A DNA stretch of 64,000 nt, from the NCBI RefSeq assembly GCF_023065955.2, contig NW_026623050.1, forward strand, positions 27,209,919 to 27,273,918, read 5' to 3'. Shown here piece after piece: positions 24,640 to 39,970 of the stretch. Both the position numbers and the translations under genes were made by a program. A model generated the notes under the pieces. The model saw only the letters and a program-made list of their open reading frames with translations. It did not search any database and was not told the DNA's origin. How positions within the stretch are numbered: the stretch's first letter is position 1; each line of letters starts with the position of its first letter. Source of the DNA: Ursus arctos. Lineage: Eukaryota > Chordata > Mammalia > Carnivora > Ursidae.

Positions 24640-25275
24640 GATAAAACATAAGAGCTATATAAACTGAAGACCCCTTTAACTGCCACCCAAAGTTCCCGCC
24701 CATATTCCCTTACAGGCAACAGCTATCAGGAGTTGGGGTGTCCCTTCCAATCCCTTGTTTAGTTCTCTCACAGCCATGTGTGTGTCCATACCTAATCTTA
24801 GTGTTCATTTGTATTAGTTACAGTTATACAAATAGCATCATAGTATACATGTTTTCTACATTCCCTTTTTAAATTTAACATTGTTTTGTGATCTGGTCAG
24901 TCTATTTTAATTGCTATAAAATACTACATTGTATGACTATCTCACATACTGTTTTCTTATTGGCAGATTTTTTTTTTAAATAGGCAATGCTGTAAGGAAC
25001 ATCCTTTTCTTGGTTGAACCATATGAAATTGTTTTTGTAGGTCAAAAATATTTGAGTAGGGACAATTCTTTATGGTTGAACTTAATTCTGTTGTTTGTAT
25101 GCCAACAGTAACTTTTAATTTTGGACCATACAGTGAATGGGAAATGGTATCTGATTGTTTTTACTTGCATTTACCTATTGTTGGTGAAATTAGACATATT
25201 TTCATATGCTCATTAGCCATTTTGATTTTCTCTAATGTAAATTTCCCACCTATAGTCTGTGCTCATCCAGAATAG
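24640..25275 (-). mobile_element. Old LINE-1 3' fragment
   Basis: AATTGCTATAAAATACTACA, then AATAGGCAATGCTGTAAGGA and ACATCC match antisense L1 3' sequence. The edges are uncertain. Confidence 0.5.
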
Positions 25276-25379
25276 GGGAAATGATTAAGCATTTCTTTAA
25301 GAATTTATTGTGGACATGTTTGTGGATTAGGAAATGAGTAACCTCAAAGTTCTCCCAAAGTGGGGTATTTTTTTAATGG

Positions 25380-25870
25380 CCATAAATTCCTCTCGTTCCA
25401 TTGTGCGTACTCCTTTGTGTTGTTGGTTTTACCTTTCTTCCCAGCCAAAGGTGGAGTCTGTTTCTCCACTCTCTTGAATCTAGGCTGGCCTTGTGACTTG
25501 CTTTGACCTATAGAATGTGGTGGAAATGGTGTTGCAGAAGTTCCAGAACATAGGCTTTAAGAGCCCTTCCAGCTTCCCCTCTGAAAATACTGCCCCCAAA
25601 CGGCCATGTAAAGAAGGGGGATTGGTTTACTGGAGCATGGGAGGCCACACAAAGGAGAACCGAGATGCCCTAGCTGACAACCAGCACCGCCGCCAGGCCT
25701 GTGACTAAAGCCAAACGTTTAGACCTTCCAGTCCAGGAGAGCCTCTAGCTGAAGGCAAGTGCATGAGTGAGCCCAGGTGAGACCAACCCACAGAATCATG
25801 AGAAAAAATAAATCACCATTAATTTAAGTCGTTAAATTTGGGGGTGGTTTGCTTTGCAGCGATAGTTAAC
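25380..25870 (+). mobile_element. Old LTR-like repeat (MLT-like)
   Basis: GGCTGGCCTTGTGACTTGCT, GACCTATAGAATGTGGTGGA and a 3' end with AATAAATCACCATTAATTTA and TTTGGGGGTGGTTTGC resemble a MaLR-class LTR. No internal viral genes are present. Confidence 0.5.
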
Positions 25871-25877
25871 GTAGCTG

Positions 25878-25982
25878 TGCTCACCGGTGTCTGGCTGGCT
25901 CGGTGCAGCATGTGACTCTTGGTCTAAGGGCTGTGAATTCGAGCCCCACGTGATGTAGAGCTTGCTTTCTTTTAAGAAAAAA
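25878..25982 (+). mobile_element. CAN-SINE, short form
   Basis: About 105 bp with tRNA-Lys-like head (TGTCTGGCTGGCTCGG, TTCGAGCCCCACGTG) and an A-rich end, without a CT tract. Confidence 0.8.
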
Positions 25983-26277
25983 TAGTTAACTTTGCTCTAA
26001 TGTGGTAATGAAATGGGTAAATAATTTGGGAAAGAAATAGAACTTGAAAGTACTTGATTTTTAATAGTATCCATTTTTATTTAAAAATATTATTAACAAT
26101 GTGCTTATTATGTGTTAGGCATTGTGCTAAGCACTTTGTATATTACCTCATTTTATCTTCAAAAAACCCTATTAGGTAGAAATTATTCTTATTTTGCCGG
26201 AGGTCACGCAACCATTAGCCACTGGAATGGATTAGGGGATGAATAACCTCATCCTTTCAGAATCTGTTCTCAAATCT

Positions 26278-26430
26278 GGCCATTTTATGATTTGTTTATT
26301 TGTTTCTTGTGTATTGAGTTTGAGAAGTTCTTTGTAGATCTTGGATACCAGTCTTTTATCTGTAGCATCATTTGCAAACATATTCTCCCATTCCATGGGC
26401 TGCCTCTTAGTTTTTTTGACGGTTTCAAAT
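26278..26430 (-). mobile_element. LINE-1 ORF2 fragment
   Basis: About 150 bp nearly identical to 42062-42207 of the antisense L1 (ATTTTATGATTTGTTTATTT, GATCTTGGATACCAGTC). Truncated at both ends. Confidence 0.85.
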
Positions 26431-26454
26431 CTGGGACAGCATTTTAAAATTTGG

Positions 26455-27155
26455 TATTCTGTGATAGGCGAATGGTGGCCCCCTACTGATGTCCTAATCC
26501 CAGCACCTGTGAATAGGTTACCTTACTTAGCAAAAGGGACGTTGCAAATATAATTAAATTAAGGATCCTGGATAGGGAGATTGTCCTGGATTTTCTGGGT
26601 GAGCCCAGTGTAATCACAAGTGTCCTTATAAGAGGAGAATAGGGGAGCCTGGGTGGATCATTTGGTTGGGCATCTGACTCTTGATTTGGGCTCAGGTCAT
26701 GATCTCAGGGTCCTGGGATTGAGCCCCAGGTCAGGCTCTATGCTCAGTGGGGAGTCTGCTCAAAGTTTTCTCTCCCTCTCCCTCTGGCCCTGCCCCTGCT
26801 CACATGCACAATCTCTCTCTCTCTCTCTCTCAAATAAATGTTAAAAAAAATAGTAAAAGGAAGGTTGAGACGTGAAGACATAAGTAGAGGTAGGAGGATG
26901 TGGGGTCACAGACCAAGGAATGCAGGCAGCTTCTAGAAGCTGGAAAAGACAAGGAAACAGATCTCCTCCTAGAGCCCCCAGAAGGAACATGGCCACACTG
27001 ATACCTTGATTTTAGCCATTTTGGTCTTCTGACCTCCAAAACTGTAAGATAATAAGTTTGTTTTCTTTGTTTGTTTTTTGTATTTTTTGTTTTTAGAGAG
27101 AGAGATGATTCTTTAAGTTTATGCTGTTCTGTTACAGCAGCAACAGGAAACTATA
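26455..27155 (+). mobile_element. MLT1-like LTR split by a SINE
   Basis: LTR halves 26455-26641 and 26853-27155 flank a CAN-SINE. Landmarks are GCCCAGTGTAATCACAAGTG, TCCTTATAAGAGG and AACTGTAAGATAATAAG, then ACAGCAGCAACAGGAAACTA, typical of MaLR LTRs. Solo LTR without internal genes. Confidence 0.65.
26642..26852 (+). mobile_element. CAN-SINE inside the MLT1-like LTR
   Basis: Sense copy GGGGAGCCTGGGTGGATCAT to (TC)n and AAATAAATGTTAAAAAAAA. Confidence 0.9.
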
Positions 27156-27216
27156 TTCCAACTATATTTAGCCATACTTCTAATATGGAGAATATTTTGT
27201 TATAAAAAAGCAAATG

Positions 27217-27413
27217 CGGGGCACCTGGGTGGCTCAGTCGTTAAGCGTCTGCCTTTGGCTCAGGGAGTGATCCCAGGGTCCTGGGATTGAGCCCCACATC
27301 GAGCTCCCTGCTCCGCTGGGAGCCTGCTTCTTCCTCTCCCACTCCCCCTGCTTGTGTTTCCTCTCTTGCTGGCTGTCTCTCTCTCTGTCAAATAAATAAA
27401 ATCTTTAAAAAAC
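27217..27413 (+). mobile_element. CAN-SINE abutting a LINE-1
   Basis: Near-consensus long form with CTGCTCCGCTGGGAGCC. Its A-rich tail runs straight into the L1 at about 27416. Confidence 0.93.
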
Positions 27414-27415
27414 AA

Positions 27416-28143
27416 CAATTGTTGGAGAGGATATGGAGAAAGGGGATCCCTCCTACATTGTTGGTGGGAATGCAAGTTGGTACAGCCACTCTGGAAAACA
27501 GTGTGGAGGTCCCTTAAAAAGTTAAAAATTGAGCTACCCTATGACCCAGCCATTGCACTACTGGGTATTTACCCCAAAGATACAGACGTAGTGAAGAGAA
27601 GGGCCATATGCACCCCAATACTCATAGCAGCATTGTCCACAATAGCTAAATTGTGGAAGGAGCTGAGATGCCCTTCAACAGATGACTGGATTAAGAAGTT
27701 GTGGTCCATATATGCAATGGAATATTACTCAGCTATCAGAAAGAACGAGTTCTCAACATTTGCTGCAACATGGACGGCACTGGAGGAGATAGTGCTAAGT
27801 GAAATAAGTCAAGCAGAGAAAGACAATTATCATATGGCTTCACTCATGTATGGAACATAAGAAGTAGGAAGATCGGTAGGAGAAGAAAGGGATAAAGAAA
27901 GGGGGGTAATCAGAGGGGGAATGAAGCATGAGAGACTATGGACTCTGAGAAACAAACTGAGGGCTTCAGAGGGGAGGGGGTGGGGGAATGGGATAGGCTG
28001 GTGATGGGTAGTAAGGAGGGCACGTATTGCATGGTGCACTGCGTGTTATACGCCAACTAATGAATCATCGAACTTTACATCAAAAACCAGGGATGTACTG
28101 TATGGTGACTAACATAATATAATAAAAAAACATTAAAAAAAAA
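27416..28143 (+). mobile_element. 5'-truncated LINE-1 (young carnivore type)
   Basis: Carries the last ~140 codons of ORF2 (27477-27860, starting [20 protein letters not shown] and ending MASLMYGT), then a 3' UTR and AATAAAAAAACATT tail. AACAACAA-type sequence on both sides may be the target duplication. Confidence 0.9.
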
Positions 28144-28146
28144 GAA

Positions 28147-29068
28147 ACAACAAAAATAGATAAATTAGACTTCATTAAAATTAAAGATGCTTGTTTTTCT
28201 GAAGACAAAGATGAAGACAACTCACAGAATGGGAGAAAATCGTATATATGTGTTGTATCTAGAATATGTGAGAATTCCTACAACTCAGCAATAAAACCCA
28301 ACCCAATTAAAAATGGGCAAAGGATCTGAATAGACATTTCTCCAAAGAAGATATATGAATAGCCAGTAAGCACATAAAAAGATGGTCAACATAATTAATC
28401 ATCAGGGAAATGCAAATCGAGATAGCTCTTCACACATACTAAGGTGGCTACGATCAAAAACAAGTGTTGGTGAGGATGTGGAGAAATTATAACCCTTGTG
28501 TATGACTTGCTGGAATGTAAGATGGTGCAGCCTGTTTGGATAATAGGCAATTCCTCAAAAATCTAAACACAGAATTACTATAACCTGGCAATTCTACTTC
28601 TAGGTATATAACCCAAGAGAATTTAAAAGACGTCTACATAAAAAAGTGTACATACATGTTCAAAGTAGCCAAAAAATGAAAACAACTCAATGTCCATCAA
28701 CTGATGAATGGATAAACAAAATATATATTCTTACAACAGAGTATTATTCAGTCATAAAAAGGAATGAAGTAGTGATACATGCTAGTGTGATGGCCATCTT
28801 AAACATTGTGCTAAGTCAAAGAAACCAGACACACAAGGACACATATTAAATGAGCCCATTTACATAGTGTCCAGAATAGGCCATTTGATGGAGATAGAAA
28901 GCATATTAGTGGTTGCCAGGAGCTGGGGGGAGGAAGGGGGGGGAATGCTAATGAATATGGAGTTTCCTTACGGGATTAGCCAGTGGTGACAGTTTGTACA
29001 ACCTGTGAATATACTAAAAACCACTGCATTTTACATTGCAAAAGGTTGAATTTTATGGTATCTACATA
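28147..29068 (+). mobile_element. Older LINE-1 3' end
   Basis: Begins at ATAAATTAGACTTCATTAAA and runs through CAATTAAAAATGGGCAAAGG, TGTCCATCAACTGATGAATG and a 3' UTR with GTGGTTGCCAGGAGCTGGGG. More diverged than its upstream neighbour. Confidence 0.85.
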
Positions 29069-29280
29069 ATATGAAGAAGAAGAAGAGGAATAAGAACAAG
29101 ACCAAGACCAAGAACAAGAAGAACCTTTTCTGATGATTTCCAGGAACACCAGGTAAGAAACCATTAGTCATCTGAACAGGTCGGAAGCCAAGAATTCCAT
29201 TTTATTTACTTATCTTTATGTAACTGGATTTTCTATTTACAGGAGAAATTTAAGTTTTCCTTTAAAAATATGTTTATGTC

Positions 29281-29396
29281 TGGGCACCTGGCTGGCTTGG
29301 TTGGTGGAGCATGTGACTCTTGATCTAAGGGTTTTAAGTTCAAGCCCCACATTGGGCATAGATTACTTAAAAGTAAAATCTTAAAAAAAAAAAAAT
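29281..29396 (+). mobile_element. CAN-SINE, short form
   Basis: Head GGGCACCTGGCTGGCTTGG, TTCAAGCCCCACATTGGGC, then a poly(A) tail; no CT tract. Confidence 0.88.
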
Positions 29397-29950
29397 GTTT
29401 ACATTAAAAAAACAAAGTCAATATAAATAATAGTATTAAAGAAAAACAATCAGTAAATAACAAAGTATGTGGCAGACTTTGAAGTTTGTAAGTCCTAGTG
29501 TAGTAGTATTTTTCAAGCCCAGCAAGACTGTTTAGATTAATAATGAGATAAAACTCAATACACCATTCACTTCCCAGTGCCAAGTATCTCCATAACTTAA
29601 TCCTTGGATATGTTCTTCCAAGTACAAGCCTCTTTCAGTGATACTTCCAAGGAAATTTTCAGGGATTTGCCCTCTAAGTTAATTATCATAGGTTTTGCTC
29701 CTTTCCATATCAATAGCCTGTCATATCCACTGGGTCTCCTTGGGGCCAAGATTCCTAAACTATGCAAGCTAAGGTGAGTTGGAGCACCATTAGGAAAAAC
29801 ATTGATACTTGATACCTTTGGGATATCATGCCTAATTCTAGTTCCAGCTAGTTCAGTTACATTATATGGCACAACATTCCTTTTGATGATGTCCTATCTT
29901 TGTGAAGCTGGGTTTAGAGCCATTGCTGTGATTAAAAAGCAAGTACACCA

Positions 29951-30171
29951 GGGGTGCCTGGGTGGCTCAGTCGGTTAAGTATCTGCCTTCGGCTCAGGTC
30001 ATGATCCCAGAGTCCTGGGATCAAACCCCGCATCTGGCTCCTTGATCAGCAGGGAGCCTATTTCTCCCTCTGCCTCTGCCTGCTGCTCCCCCTGCTTGTG
30101 CTCTCTCTTACTAGCTCTGTGTGTCAAATAAATAAATAAATAGAATCTTAAAAAAAAAAAAAAAAAAAAAG
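29951..30171 (+). mobile_element. CAN-SINE with perfect target duplication
   Basis: Sense copy with a 21-base A tail, flanked by GCAAGTACACCAG at 29939-29951 and 30172-30184. Confidence 0.97.
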
Positions 30172-30731
30172 GCAAGTACACCAGAGCCACTCAGCACACA
30201 TCTGTAGTCAGGAACACTCATTGTCTGGACCAGAGAATTCCACGTCATCTACCATTCTCAGCCGAGACATCTGGGGGTAATCATGCTACTCCTGATGCCT
30301 CCTCTCAAATTTCCTACCCCAGAAAGTGCTTCCTACAATTCAGACCCCAGCTGCAGTTATCTACTAAATTATGCAATATGTTAGGGCCACATAAATCCAC
30401 GGCATTACACTGTAATTACTGTGTAATTATACTGATTGTTACTGCATTAAATATGTACTTCTATACATGTGTTTCCATAGTTACAATGGCAAAACTGTAT
30501 CTAGAATTAACAAATAATGGACTTCTTTCCATTTTTTAATTATTTAGCCCACTCACAGTAATTTGGAAAAGGACTGATGATCAAATATTTACGGTTTCTA
30601 GTCCTGAAATGAGACAAACTAATCAGAATACACTTTTTTAAATGTTTATACCAAACTCACACATGGTATACATAAACAGCATATTCACACACACTAAAAA
30701 AAAAGAAGGGGAATTTGCCCATAATCAAAAC

Positions 30732-30737
30732 TTTATT
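30732..30737 (-). terminator. RPS27L poly(A) signal AATAAA
   Basis: AATAAA on the minus strand lies about 145 bases after the RPS27L stop. This gives a short 3' UTR typical of ribosomal-protein genes. Confidence 0.7.
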
Positions 30738-30881
30738 GAAAAACTGACACCAAAATAGGAGATCACTGTTGTAAACCTTACAAAATTAAACATAATTCCA
30801 TTATCTTGGTAGATTAACTGGAATTACTGAACTGATAAGGCTTTCTGCGATATAACACAGACTCAAGAGTTGTGTGCATCG

Positions 30882-34145
<3,264 letters not shown>

Positions 34146-34954
34146 GTTGACCCTTTCGCAATCCCAGCCGGTCCCGATCTCTAAGGCGACACCCCGAGCG
34201 AGCAGCACGCGATCGGGCCGGCGGCGTCAACTTCCGGGATAGAGGAGGCTGGGCGGGGCGGAGCGGCGGGGCCAGCGGGCGGCCGGCAGCTCTAGGCGCT
34301 CCTCTCGGTGGTGGGGTCGCCGGCCGCGGCGGGTTGTGAGTGCCCCTCGTTCCGAAGGCCCGGACGGCGCGAGCCTGGGGGACTCCTGGGCCAGGGTCGC
34401 CGGCCCTAGGGCTCCGCCTCGGACAGGTGGTGCCCGGGCCCAGGCTTGGGTGGTGTGGCCCGGCGAGGAAACCGCCTGGGACTTAGGCCGCCCCAGCCCC
34501 GTGGCGTAGCCGAACCGGCGGGCGCTGGGGGCCGCCCCTTCCCCGCTCTGCGGCGGTTCTGCGGTGCCGCAGGGGTCGGCCCGTTTATTAAAGCCAGTAG
34601 CATTAATGAAAACTGTGAACCCGTGTCCGCGAAATGATGAAAGTTTCGTATACTCGTGCATCCAGCTTTCTAGGGACTGGTGAAGTTCTCCGGGTTGCGG
34701 CTCTGCCTTGGGTGTGCTTCACTCCGAAAAGTTTCTGAGAAGCACCGGTTCGCTGCGGAGCTTAGTTCCCCGCAGGCTCCTTCCCGCCTCTGAGAGTTAC
34801 ACTTTCCAGAACGCACAGCTAGGGCCTGAAAAAGCAGCCTCGAGAGCCAGACTTGAAATATTTCTGTCGAGGACGAATTGAGGGATGGGTGTGAGTATGA
34901 TCAAAAGCTAGGAAACCAGGCTCTCTCTGACAAATAAATAAAACCTTCAGACAA

Positions 34955-35108
34955 ACCATAAGAGACTCAATCTCAGGAAACAAACGGAGGGCTGCTGGAG
35001 TGGAGGAGGGTGGGAGGGATGGGGTGCTGGACTGTGTATTGTGTAAGACTGATGAATCACAGACCTGTACCCCTGAAACAATACGTTATATGTTAATTTT
35101 TTAAAAAA
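34955..35108 (+). mobile_element. LINE-1 3' UTR fragment
   Basis: CTCAATCTCAGGAAACAAAC, GACTGATGAATCACAGACCT and ACGTTATATGTTAATTTTTT are carnivore L1 3' sequence. A SINE-like tail (GACAAATAAATAAAACCTT) lies just upstream at 34928. Confidence 0.8.
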
Positions 35109-35250
35109 GCACTAGGAAGCCAGGGAAATGCTTGACCAGGAAAATGTCCTAGATGACATTCTCCATCACCTTTTATTTCACACATTTTGGGAAATGCAGA
35201 AAAGTTGAAAAAAATTAAAATTACTATCCAGAGATAAATATTGACAATTT

Positions 35251-35452
35251 GGGGGCGCCTGGGTAGCCAGTCGTTGAGCGTTTGCCTTTGGCTCAGAGCA
35301 TGATCCCGGCGTTATGGGATCGAGCCCTGCATCAGGCTCCTCCGCTGGGAGCCTGCTTCTTCCTCTCCCACTCCCCCTGCTTGTGTTCCCTCTCTCGCTG
35401 GCTGTCTCTCTGTCACATAAATAAATAAAATCTTTAAAAAAAATTAAAAAAG
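35251..35452 (+). mobile_element. CAN-SINE with target duplication
   Basis: Sense copy with CTCCGCTGGGAGCCTGC body. ATATTGACAATTT-like repeats flank both ends. Confidence 0.93.
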
Positions 35453-35789
35453 ATATTATTGACAATTTGACCTATAACCTTCCAAACATTTTTTATTTAC
35501 TTGCATTTAGGTTTGTTGGGGGTATGGGTTTTATGTAATTGGTATCATCTTGTGCGTATTCTTTTGTAGACTTGATTCCCCCCCACTACCTGTAATGAAC
35601 ATTGTTCCATGTTACTACATGTTTTCCTACATTATGACTTTTAATGTGCACATAGCAGTCATCCTATGACCATATATCGTCCTTTCAAAGTGGTCATTGG
35701 GTTTGAGTTTTTTAATATTTAGTACTTTAAATATGACAAAATATTAAATATTTCATAAAGATAAGTATATGGAATAATACAATAGTGTA

Positions 35790-36232
35790 GCAGAATAATG
35801 AGCCCCAAAGACTTCAATGCCCTAATCCCCAGGACCTAGTTACATGGCAACTAATTAGCTAACTAGGAGTATTATCGGGGTAGCCCAAAGTGATCACAAG
35901 GGTCCTTAAAAGTGGAAGAGGAAGACAGAAAAAGAAGAGTCAGAGAAAGAGATGAAGTGATGAAAGGAAGGTCTGAGAGATGCTATGATGCTGGATATGA
36001 AGATGGACGAAGGGGGGCCAGAGCCAAGCAGTGTGGGCAGCCTCTGGAAGCTAGAAAATGCTCTGACCTGGAGTCTCCTGAAGGAACACTGTTCTGTCAG
36101 CCCCTCAACGGTAACCCAGTGAGACCCCGGTCAGACTTTGACCTATAGAACTGTGAGATAAGAAGTGTATGTTGTTTTAAGCTGCTAACTTTATGGTAAT
36201 TTGTTACAGTAGGAAATAAATACAATAATGAA
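35790..36232 (+). mobile_element. MLT1-like solo LTR
   Basis: CCCTAATCCCCAGGACCTAG, GATCACAAGGGTCCTTAAAA, AAGATGGACGAAGGGGG and AACTGTGAGATAAGAAG to GTTACAGTAGGAAA match the MaLR pattern. The open frame inside is incidental. Confidence 0.65.
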
Positions 36233-36386
36233 AACCCATGTAGCCACTCCCCAACTCTGTCTAGTCTGACCATTCAATACCCCCTCTCCAGGATTTGTCA
36301 TTTTTAAAATAATGCTGTAGTAAATATTCTTGTTGATAAGTCTCTGAGCACATGCTTGGTTGTTTCCTTAAGATAAATTCCTAGAA

Positions 36387-36600
36387 GGGGCGCCTGGACG
36401 GTTCAGTCGGTTAAATGTCTGCCTTTGGCTCAGGTCATGATCCCAGAATCCTGGGATTGAGCCCCGCATCAGGCTCCTTGCTCAGCGGGGAGCTTGCTTC
36501 TGCTTCTCCCTCTTCCTCTGCCCCTCTCCCCTGCTTGTGCTAGCACATGCATGCTCTCTCTCTCACTCTCTCAAATAAATAAATAATCTTTTTAAAAAAG
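36387..36600 (+). mobile_element. CAN-SINE in old L1
   Basis: Sense copy GGGGCGCCTGGACGGTTCAG to AAATAAATAAATAATC, with imperfect flanking repeats AAGATAAATTCCT / AAGACAAATTCTT. Confidence 0.92.
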
Positions 36601-36917
36601 ACAAATTCTTAAAGGAGAAATTCCTGAGTCAAAAGTTATGCGTATTTTAGGGTTTATAATATAAACTGCCAAATTACCCTCCAGAAAACTCAAACCAATT
36701 TATATTCCAATCGTAAATGTTTGAGAATACCCCTTTCTTTGTACCCTTGACAATAGTGGGTATTGTGTCATTCCCTATGTCTGTCAATCCTGAAGAACTA
36801 TATAGTATTTTATTATATTTCACTGTTATTTTTTATTTTAATTAATATTTTTCCTGTGCTTATTGGCATCTAGCATATTTCTATTGATATGATCATCCAT
36901 TTCTTCATTATGTATCC

Positions 36918-37024
36918 TTTTTTTTAAATTAAGTTGGCTCCATACCCAGTGTGGGGCTTGAATTCACAACCCTGAGATCAAGAGTCACAGGCTCTACTGA
37001 ATGAGCCAGCCAGTCGCCCCCCCC
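36918..37024 (-). mobile_element. CAN-SINE, short form
   Basis: Antisense copy with AGTGTGGGGCTTGAATTCAC and GAGCCAGCCAGTCGCCCCC. Confidence 0.85.
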
Positions 37025-37344
37025 CATGTATTCTTTCACATTAAGGCGATTAACTGGTAATCACATATGCTGTAAATATTTTTCCCAACTTGTTATTTCC
37101 TATTAACTGTATCCTATTAATATTTTTGGTGATTTCAAAGCTATAGAGAATTTTTAAATTTTGTATACATATATTTCAAACCTTTTGCTGTTTCCTTTTT
37201 TGCTTCTGTGTTTTGACAGGCCTTTACCACCTTAGGATCAGCTAAACTTTCTTCTCATTCTTTTGTTATGATATTTATCCTTTAACTTTTTAATTTACCT
37301 GGAATTTATTTTGGCACTTGATGCATAGTAAGTCTCAGAACACT

Positions 37345-38440
37345 TTCTAATCACTCCTAGTTATTGCTTCAGTTCCTTACTATTGCCCAGGACGGTGTCA
37401 AAACCCTCACCTTCTGAGACACTGTAACGGCAGGAGGACTAAAAGTCACGGCCAAGAAGACCTGGACTCTATAACTCTGCCTCCTTCGGAGGCGAAGCTC
37501 AGTGTCTCCTAAAATGTCCCTGGGTCCCTGCACTGCCGGCAGACAAAGGGATCCAGAGCCACTTTTTCTTGGCAGCCTGCTCTCAGGGATCTTGAGGAAA
37601 GATCTCCCACCTGGCTTCCCACAGACCCACGAAGTGCCAGTTGGAGTTCTGTATGCGGCTAACTCCCCAGCTGTTCTATCTGGTCTGAGAAAGTACTTTG
37701 TTATCTCCAGTTCAGCACCAGCCTCCTTCACCTGAGACGTGTGCAGCCATCTCCTCTCCCTTCCTCCCTTTTCACTGTCAGACACTGGGAAAGCTCACAG
37801 GTGTTCAGCTAAGCCAGGAACTCAACTGGTGCTAAACTGCAGGCTAGCCAAGACTAGTTCTAAATAGGTCAGATCCCTATTTAACCCTGGATTGGTGTGC
37901 CTCTGGCTTGTGCCCATCTTTTCCAGAAAGGTGGTCGGAAATTTAGTTTTGTTTTAAGAAATTCAGGGTGTGAGGTGGGGCCCTAAAGATAACTTTTCAC
38001 AGTCCTGCCTTTTTAAGTATTTTTCTGAGAACCTCAGAGAAATCTGTGTCATCAGCAAACTGTATAACAAGGTTGCATTCTTTTTCTCTTCCTCTGTGGT
38101 CCACCTGTTGTAGGAATCAAAGCATGTGTGGCTTATTCTCAACACATTCCTGAAATCCACAGCAACTGCTGAAAGCCTGCCTCTTCTCTGCTCACCAGGT
38201 CTCCACAGGGTCACAACCATTGCCCCAAAAGCTCCACTGTGGGGCGTTGAAATACATCTGTCATTCATGAGGATGTTTGACGCTCTCAGGTAAGCTCCCG
38301 TCTATAAGGAGTAAGAGTCTCAGGTGCAAACTCTGTTGTCCTGTTCTTTGTTTTCCTCTAATGCCGGGAGAGGTAATGAGCCTAATTAGCACCACGTGGG
38401 CATCACGATTGAGTCACGTGCACTAATCCTGCCCTGAAGC
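37345..38440. other. Unassigned DNA before the IL9R-like pseudogene
   Basis: More G/C-rich than the L1 before it and without a recognised repeat. It may be part of the same duplicated block as the pseudogene, but no signal-peptide exon of IL9R was found here. Confidence 0.45.
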
Positions 38441-38587
38441 AGCCCCGGTGGGCTCTAAACCGTCACTGTTCCCACGGCCCGGGGCTGGATCTTTCACCTG
38501 CCTCAGTAACAACATCTTAAGGCTCGGCTGCCCCTGGCCTGCCCCAGAGCTGAGCCATGGTCCCAGTCCTTGGCTCCTCTTTAACAG

Positions 38588-38700
38588 GTGAAGCTGGAGG
38601 GCCAGGCTGCACGAGGCCATGAGGGTGGGGTCCCCATGAGACAGCAGCAATGGCTGAGCGGGCGCAGTGGCCGCTTGGTGCTGACACACACCCTTTCCAG
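38588..38700 (+). pseudogene. Retained GT-AG intron of the IL9R-like pseudogene
   Basis: A 113-bp segment with gtgaag at its start and tttccag at its end separates ...PSPWLLFN and SNLALGSKH. Removing it restores the IL9R-like frame. This is direct evidence that the copy came from genomic DNA. Confidence 0.8.
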
Positions 38701-39920
38701 CAACCTCGCACTGGGCAGCAAGCACAGACGTGTCTTCTGGACCAGTGAGCACACTGCCGTTCTGCCCCCGAGGAGGTGCTCGTGCCTTCCGATACCTTCA
38801 CCGTCACTTTCCACCGGTCCGTCTGTGGGAAGGAGCAGGTCAGCCTGGGGGACCTATACTACCTGCCCTGGAGACATGGTGAGGCCTGATCTGGGTGCCT
38901 TGACAGGGAACATCCTGGCTTCATGGGGATTGGGGGGCAAGGTCCCATTGCCCTTAACCTCCATGGCCCCGTGAAAGATCTCTGTCCCGATTCAGAGAGA
39001 CCTGGGGCTAGAAGCAGGCTGGGCCCCTGGGAGGGGAGGGCCCACTGCTTACCGGAGAGGTACGGTTTTGGAGGAAGGTGAAGATTCAGGGCTTCAAGTT
39101 GGGGCGAGGGTACAACTTGAGTCACTTGAAATGCATGTTAGTCATCGCACGAAGGACTCTGGTAAGACACTGGGAAGCGCTACCAGCAGCAGCTTGTGAA
39201 GGAAGAGGCAGGGGACATTTGAAACACTCTGTCTAGCTGCAGGGGCTGGAGGAACTCATTGTCATTTTGTCCCACCTGGGGCCTCCCTGGGAGACGGCAC
39301 CAGGGAGGAGACAGAGACCTCCTGGGAGTGCCTTGACCATGCCCTCCTGCCCCCCAGCATCTTTTGGACCCCCAGTCCTGGGCATGCTGACTACACACCA
39401 TACGTAGCCTCACTCTGTTTCCCTGATGTTGGACCCTCCCTCTGGCTTACAGAGCAATGTCAGCTCTGACTGTCGTGTCGTGACCTGGAGCGTCAGTCCT
39501 GTCCTGGAGCCCCTGACCTCCGTCCTCAGCTATGAGCTGGCCTTCAAGAAGCAGGAAGAGGCCTGGGAGGGAATGCTGCGCTGACTCCTCCAGGGGCCTC
39601 TCTCTCCTGGGAGCAGTGGCTCAGGGCCACCCGTCCTCCCACAGGGGAAGATGTCAGCTTGGACTAACGAGGAGGGGCGTGCTCAGAGCCAGGGGCGTGA
39701 CTGTGCCCACATGTGTTTGTATGCGAGTGTGCCGGTGGTGCATGAGTACGTATGCTTGTATATGTGCGTGTGCACAGGGTATGCCCACGTAGAGGAGTGT
39801 GTGACTGTAGCGAGCATGTTTGTGTGTGCACCTGCATCAGTGTGCAGGGGGGCAGAGGAGTGTAAGTGTGTGCTCATGGGCCTGTGGCGTGCATGGATAC
39901 CTGTGCCCACGTGCGTGGGT

Positions 39921-39924
39921 ATGG

Positions 39925-39970
<46 letters not shown>
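39921..39970. repeat. (TG)n(AG)n microsatellite
   Basis: About 18 TG units followed by GA units, in the intron before the WSEWS exon of the IL9R-like pseudogene. Confidence 0.95.

Larger units (their letters stand above)
35460..37340 (-). mobile_element. Old antisense LINE-1 broken up by later insertions
   Basis: Antisense L1 3' pieces lie at about 35460-35780, 36240-36386, 36601-36915 and 37025-37340. Landmarks include AATGAACATTGTTCCATG, CTGCCAAATTACCCTCCAGA and TACCTGGAATTTATTTTGGC. An LTR and two SINEs sit inside. Confidence 0.65.

Noticed and set aside
35912..36148. 78-codon charged frame on the plus strand
   Set aside because: It lies wholly within an MLT1-like LTR and matches that LTR's purine-rich segment.
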